Positions 38,694-40,829 of a stretch of DNA of 40,829 nucleotides are shown here, in pieces. The DNA comes from a virus. The stretch spans positions 1 through 40,829 of the IMG/VR virus record IMGVR_UViG_3300022200_000010; one strand, given 5' to 3'. A program made the position numbers and the translations under genes. The notes under the pieces are model-generated. The model had not been told where the DNA came from, ran no database searches, and saw nothing but the letters and a program-made list of their open reading frames with translations. Positions within the stretch are counted from its first letter, which is position 1, and the number at the start of each line of letters is the position of its first letter.

Positions 38694-38917
38694 CAAACGA
38701 CATTGAATCAGCCCTGTTTGACCGCTGGTTTAACGGCGAGCAAGACACCAGACAAGGCTTTGAATACGGATTGCACCTGAACCAAATCTACCTGATGGGC
38801 CAGACGCTTTACCGCGTAAACCCACAAGGTGAGTATGCGTTGTACTACAACAACAGAGCATGGCGGGAGAGCGCCAAGGTTACGAACAAAGAGTTAATCG
38901 GGATGGAGCGCTTGTAG
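38690..38917 (+). CDS. Hypothetical protein
   Basis: This 75-residue protein is aromatic-rich (YGLHLNQIYLMGQTLYRV) with no recognised motif. The start is in ATGA overlap with the previous gene. Confidence 0.5.
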   Translation: MTNDIESALFDRWFNGEQDTRQGFEYGLHLNQIYLMGQTLYRVNPQGEYALYYNNRAWRESAKVTNKELIGMERL

Positions 38918-39073
38918 ATGGTTAGTTTACACAAAACACTTTTAGAAAAATGCAAGTACAGCCGCGTCACGCTGGCTGACTTGAAGCCGAACAGTCGAGC
39001 CATTGCGCAGCGCTTGCTGGCTGAGGGGGAGCTGTATGTGGATGAGCGTGGGTATTTGAGGGTTAACGGATGA
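38918..39073 (+). CDS. Small hypothetical protein
   Basis: This ORF encodes 51 residues (MVSLHKTLLEKCKYSRVTLA; a winged-helix-like EGELYVDERGYLRV near the end). ATG 38918 directly follows the previous stop, with GGAG about 9 nt upstream. The stop overlaps the next start (ATGA). Confidence 0.5.
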   Translation: MVSLHKTLLEKCKYSRVTLADLKPNSRAIAQRLLAEGELYVDERGYLRVNG

Positions 39074-39345
39074 GCGACGACAAGGAGCTGTTTTATATGA
39101 CACAAAACGCACCAGAACGCACCACAAGCGATTTAATCAACAAACCTAAACACTACCAGCTAATCGGTGACTTAGAGGCTATAGACGTGATTGAGCGCGT
39201 TTTAACGCCAGAGCAGTTTAAAGGGTACTTGATTGGAAATTTCCTTAAGTACCGCTGCAGGGCCGGCCAGAAAGACGACGCTTTGCAGGACTTGGCAAAG
39301 TCTGAGTGGTATCGGCAACGCGCCGCTGGTACGACCACTAACTAA
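39070..39345 (+). CDS. DUF3310 protein
   Basis: This 91-residue protein has the DUF3310 signature: NKPKHYQLIG near residues 24-33, EAIDVIERVL near 36-45, and NFLKYRCRAGQKDDALQDLA near 57-76, followed by WYRQR. The family is linked in T7 to gp1.7, a nucleotide kinase; whether this shorter protein is an enzyme is unknown. It precedes the Box I promoter. Confidence 0.75.
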   Translation: MSDDKELFYMTQNAPERTTSDLINKPKHYQLIGDLEAIDVIERVLTPEQFKGYLIGNFLKYRCRAGQKDDALQDLAKSEWYRQRAAGTTTN

Positions 39346-39363
39346 ACAAAACCGCGCTATAGT
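39327..39363 (+). promoter_or_regulatory. Box I promoter (palindrome-N20-TATAGT)
   Basis: TGGTACGACCA (39327-39337) is followed after exactly 20 nt by TATAGT (39358-39363), with no consensus -35. The box lies inside the end of the DUF3310 gene. It drives the secreted-protein gene at 39395 and probably those up to 40546. Confidence 0.7.
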
Positions 39364-39394
39364 GGCGCGGTGTTAACAACAACGGAGAACCACA

Positions 39395-39670
39395 ATGAAG
39401 AAAATCTTATTAGCAGCAGTCTTCACCGTCGGCACCGCACTAGCCGACGCGCCTATTGAATCAGACGCTATTGGCGTTGACCAGCATCATCCTGAGTTAG
39501 TGCAGGCGCTGACTACGCTGGTGCAGCTGAACGGTTATCGCTGCGATTCTGTGAGCGCGGTAGTCAAATACGTTTGGGGTAACGGCTACACGCTAAACTG
39601 TAATCAGTTTCAGTATACTTACGAAGTCAAGGACGTCGGTGGGCGGTGGAGTGTGGAGGTTGAGCGATGA
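39395..39670 (+). CDS. Small secreted protein
   Basis: This 91-residue protein has an N-terminal Sec signal peptide (MKKILLAAVFTVGTALADAP, likely cleaved after ALA near residue 17). The remaining ~74 residues contain two Cys (near 50 and 69) that could form a disulphide. A periplasmic location follows. Early secreted phage proteins often serve in superinfection exclusion, but no family is recognised. GGAG precedes the ATG. Confidence 0.7.
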   Translation: MKKILLAAVFTVGTALADAPIESDAIGVDQHHPELVQALTTLVQLNGYRCDSVSAVVKYVWGNGYTLNCNQFQYTYEVKDVGGRWSVEVER

Positions 39671-40137
39671 AACGCAAACCACACAACCCCGTCAAGCGTC
39701 TTATAACGCAATCCAAAATCGCCGTGCGCGACCTGGCGCTGATTATGACGTTTGCCGATAAGTATGTTGAACTAGTCAAACAGAAGTCAGGTAAGCCAGT
39801 ACAAATCGGGCAAAGCGTTGCATCAGCGCTGGACAGGACCGCTTTCGATTGGTTTGTTGTGCTGGTGGTTTACTGCTTGGAGCGAAACGGCAAACAGAAA
39901 TTAGTCATGCAACCGCTGCGCCTGAAAGCTGCTTACAAGCACAGCGATTTGACCGAATATCTGAAAGCTGAGCATCAGCGCATCATTGACGAGTGTGCGC
40001 AAAACATGGAAGTTATCAATGCCGGCTTTGGCGCTATTCCTGTGCCGTATGGTGACGAGGACGAAATGGAGCGGGATTTGCTCAAGCTGTTGGATGATGA
40101 AAAGCATTGGGCTTATCGCGGGGAGGTTGCGGCATGA
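39667..40137 (+). CDS. Hypothetical protein
   Basis: This 156-residue protein has a basic N-terminus (MKRKPHNPVKRLITQSKI) and a hydrophobic segment near residues 60-72 (WFVVLVVYCLER) that is probably buried rather than spanning. The helical, acidic C-terminus is DEDEMERDLLKLLDDEK. Coupled by ATGA to both neighbours. No motif recognised. Confidence 0.55.
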   Translation: MKRKPHNPVKRLITQSKIAVRDLALIMTFADKYVELVKQKSGKPVQIGQSVASALDRTAFDWFVVLVVYCLERNGKQKLVMQPLRLKAAYKHSDLTEYLKAEHQRIIDECAQNMEVINAGFGAIPVPYGDEDEMERDLLKLLDDEKHWAYRGEVAA

Positions 40138-40268
40138 AATTCCGCATACACAAAGCAAACACAATATCCGCATACACGACCAATATGTACCAATTCTGCT
40201 ACATGGGTCGAGTGCAGGATTATCTTGACGAGTTGCGTCAGCATGCGTTGTGGGAGAATGAGAAATGA
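40134..40268 (+). CDS. Small hypothetical protein
   Basis: This ORF encodes 44 residues (MKFRIHKANTISAYTTNMYQ; RVQDYLDELRQHALWENEK). ATGA overlaps on both sides. No family recognised. Confidence 0.5.
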   Translation: MKFRIHKANTISAYTTNMYQFCYMGRVQDYLDELRQHALWENEK

Positions 40269-40546
40269 TTGCATTGTTACTAGCTGCGTCAATGGCAATC
40301 GACTGTGAGCGCCAGAGCTTGCTTGCTGAGACGGTTATGCAGAAGCGGCAAGATGGAATGACAGCGCCAGCAATGGCAAGCAAGATTAGCCGCATCAAAG
40401 ACAGTAAGGAGCGACAACTGCTGTCAATCTACATGGACGCTGCATACAAGCTGCCGCTTGAACTGCACTTGCTGCCGAAGCAGAAAGCCGTCGCAGAATT
40501 TGCAAGTTCTGTGTTTATGGTTTGCAAGTCTGTTGAGCCGCTTTAA
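40265..40546 (+). CDS. Small protein with signal-peptide-like N-terminus
   Basis: This 93-residue protein has a short hydrophobic N-terminus (MIALLLAASMA) followed by IDCERQ. It may be exported or membrane-attached, although the n-region has no positive charge. The rest is helical and basic (KISRIKDSKERQLL). It is the last gene before the terminator and terS. A DUF-type secreted protein is possible. Confidence 0.5.
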   Translation: MIALLLAASMAIDCERQSLLAETVMQKRQDGMTAPAMASKISRIKDSKERQLLSIYMDAAYKLPLELHLLPKQKAVAEFASSVFMVCKSVEPL

Positions 40547-40562
40547 TTAGCGGCTTTTTTTT
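40536..40562 (+). terminator. Rho-independent terminator before terS
   Basis: The arms AGCCGC (40536-40541) and GCGGCT (40550-40555), with an 8-nt loop, are followed by eight T. It separates the small-gene block from the packaging genes. Downstream, TGCTACCAT (extended -10, near 40563-40571) and a GGTCGTACC core (near 40583) hint at a weak terS promoter. Confidence 0.85.
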
Positions 40563-40611
40563 GCTACCATTCAGGCAACAGGTCGTACCTGAAGCAATGC
40601 GAGGGCAGTCT

Positions 40612-40829
40612 GTGACTGAGCTAAATCCAAAGCAGGAGAAATTCTGCCAATTATACGTGCAGCTAGGCAATGCCAGCGAAGCGTACCGACAAGCGTATAA
40701 CTCAAAAGGGAAGCCGGAAAGTGTTGCTGTTGAAGCATCCAAGCTAATGGCTACACCTAACATTTCCCTAAGGGTAAAAGAGCTGCAAGCCGAAACTGAA
40801 GAGCAATCCTTCTGGTCCCGCATGGATAG
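40612..40829 (+). CDS. terS: Terminase small subunit, 5' part (continues at base 1)
   Basis: This is the N-terminal part of the small terminase subunit, which recognises phage DNA and loads the packaging motor. The N-terminus reads as the Terminase_2-type DNA-binding domain (motifs LNPKQEKFCQLYV and GNASEAYRQAY). The GTG at 40612 has a GAGGG ribosome site about 6 nt upstream; an in-frame ATG at 40597 has a poorer one. Joined across the contig ends at 40702/1, the gene runs to base 311 and encodes about 133 residues, the usual size. It lies just after a terminator at 40536-40562. Confidence 0.85.
   Translation, partial: MTELNPKQEKFCQLYVQLGNASEAYRQAYNSKGKPESVAVEASKLMATPNISLRVKELQAETEEQSFWSRMD
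40703..40829. repeat. Direct terminal repeat, right copy (assembly junction)
   Basis: This is the second copy of the 127-base overlap and is identical to bases 1-127. The terminase small-subunit reading frame crosses from 40702 into base 1 without interruption, which shows that the two ends join. Confidence 0.95.

Noticed and set aside
40582-40592. AGGTCGTACCT before terS as a further operator
   Set aside because: It keeps only the GGTNNNACC core, has three mismatches to the box and no -10 after 20 nt; kept as a remark only.
1-40829. Temperate lifestyle, tRNA genes or a diversity-generating retroelement
   Set aside because: No integrase, reverse transcriptase, tRNA cloverleaf or template/variable repeat pair could be recognised; absence by eye is not proof.

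Overview
This window is the complete, gene-dense genome of a tailed dsDNA phage. Its last 127 bases (40703-40829) repeat its first 127 exactly, so it is a closed contig of 40,702 unique bp cut inside the small terminase gene. A tape measure gene of about 3.7 kb, a tail tube protein, a tail terminator and a frameshifted tail assembly chaperone pair indicate a long non-contractile tail (siphovirus morphology). Intermediate GC content, sigma70-like promoters, Shine-Dalgarno sites, an Rz/Rz1-type spanin pair and GntR/FadR-like operators suggest a Gram-negative, probably gammaproteobacterial, host. The host genus cannot be read from the sequence. I see no integrase, excisionase, partition gene or full-length CI-like repressor, so a virulent lifestyle is the simpler reading.

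Layout. (1) 40612 through the junction to 24013, rightward: packaging (TerS, TerL), MuF-like head protein, portal, scaffold and major capsid, head-tail joining, tail genes, then lysis genes (endolysin, holin-like protein, spanins) and a tail spike with a polysaccharide-deacetylase-like domain. Accessory genes interrupt this block: an HNH/AP2-type homing endonuclease after the capsid gene, two leftward genes at 2958-3212 and 11606-12205, a nuclease-like gene at 8368, and three small membrane proteins at 9601-10379. (2) 30950 down to 24038, leftward: RecE-like exonuclease, a candidate annealing partner, SSB, many small proteins, a Mom-like DNA modification enzyme and a terminal group of helix-turn-helix proteins. 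(3) 31048-36341, rightward: a Cro-sized HTH protein, an HNH protein, an SF2 helicase, a VRR-NUC nuclease and a primase-helicase. (4) 36342-36708: a noncoding region with about ten GGTGACAT-type repeats and an AT-rich tract, a likely replication origin. (5) 36709-40546, rightward: small early-type genes, many overlapping by ATGA.

Regulation is the most striking part. A palindrome, TGGTCNGACCA (the class of site bound by GntR/FadR-family regulators), occurs nine times. In seven cases a -10 hexamer begins exactly 20 nt downstream, in the orientation of the next gene, and there is no consensus -35. These seven promoters serve scattered accessory or early genes on both strands. In two cases (portal and tail tube genes) the palindrome instead lies inside the spacer of an otherwise good sigma70 promoter. 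No GntR-family protein is encoded here, so the phage may be reading a host regulator. The left and right early blocks are separated by two fully overlapping, face-to-face promoters whose -35 boxes are the arms of one inverted repeat.

Other points are a textbook -1 frameshift signal (AAATTTT, 6-nt spacer, 8-bp hairpin) in the tail chaperone gene, an Rz1 lipoprotein gene nested in Rz, and a RecE-type exonuclease without a recognisable annealing protein beside it. All product names come from reading motifs and gene order; no database search was run.
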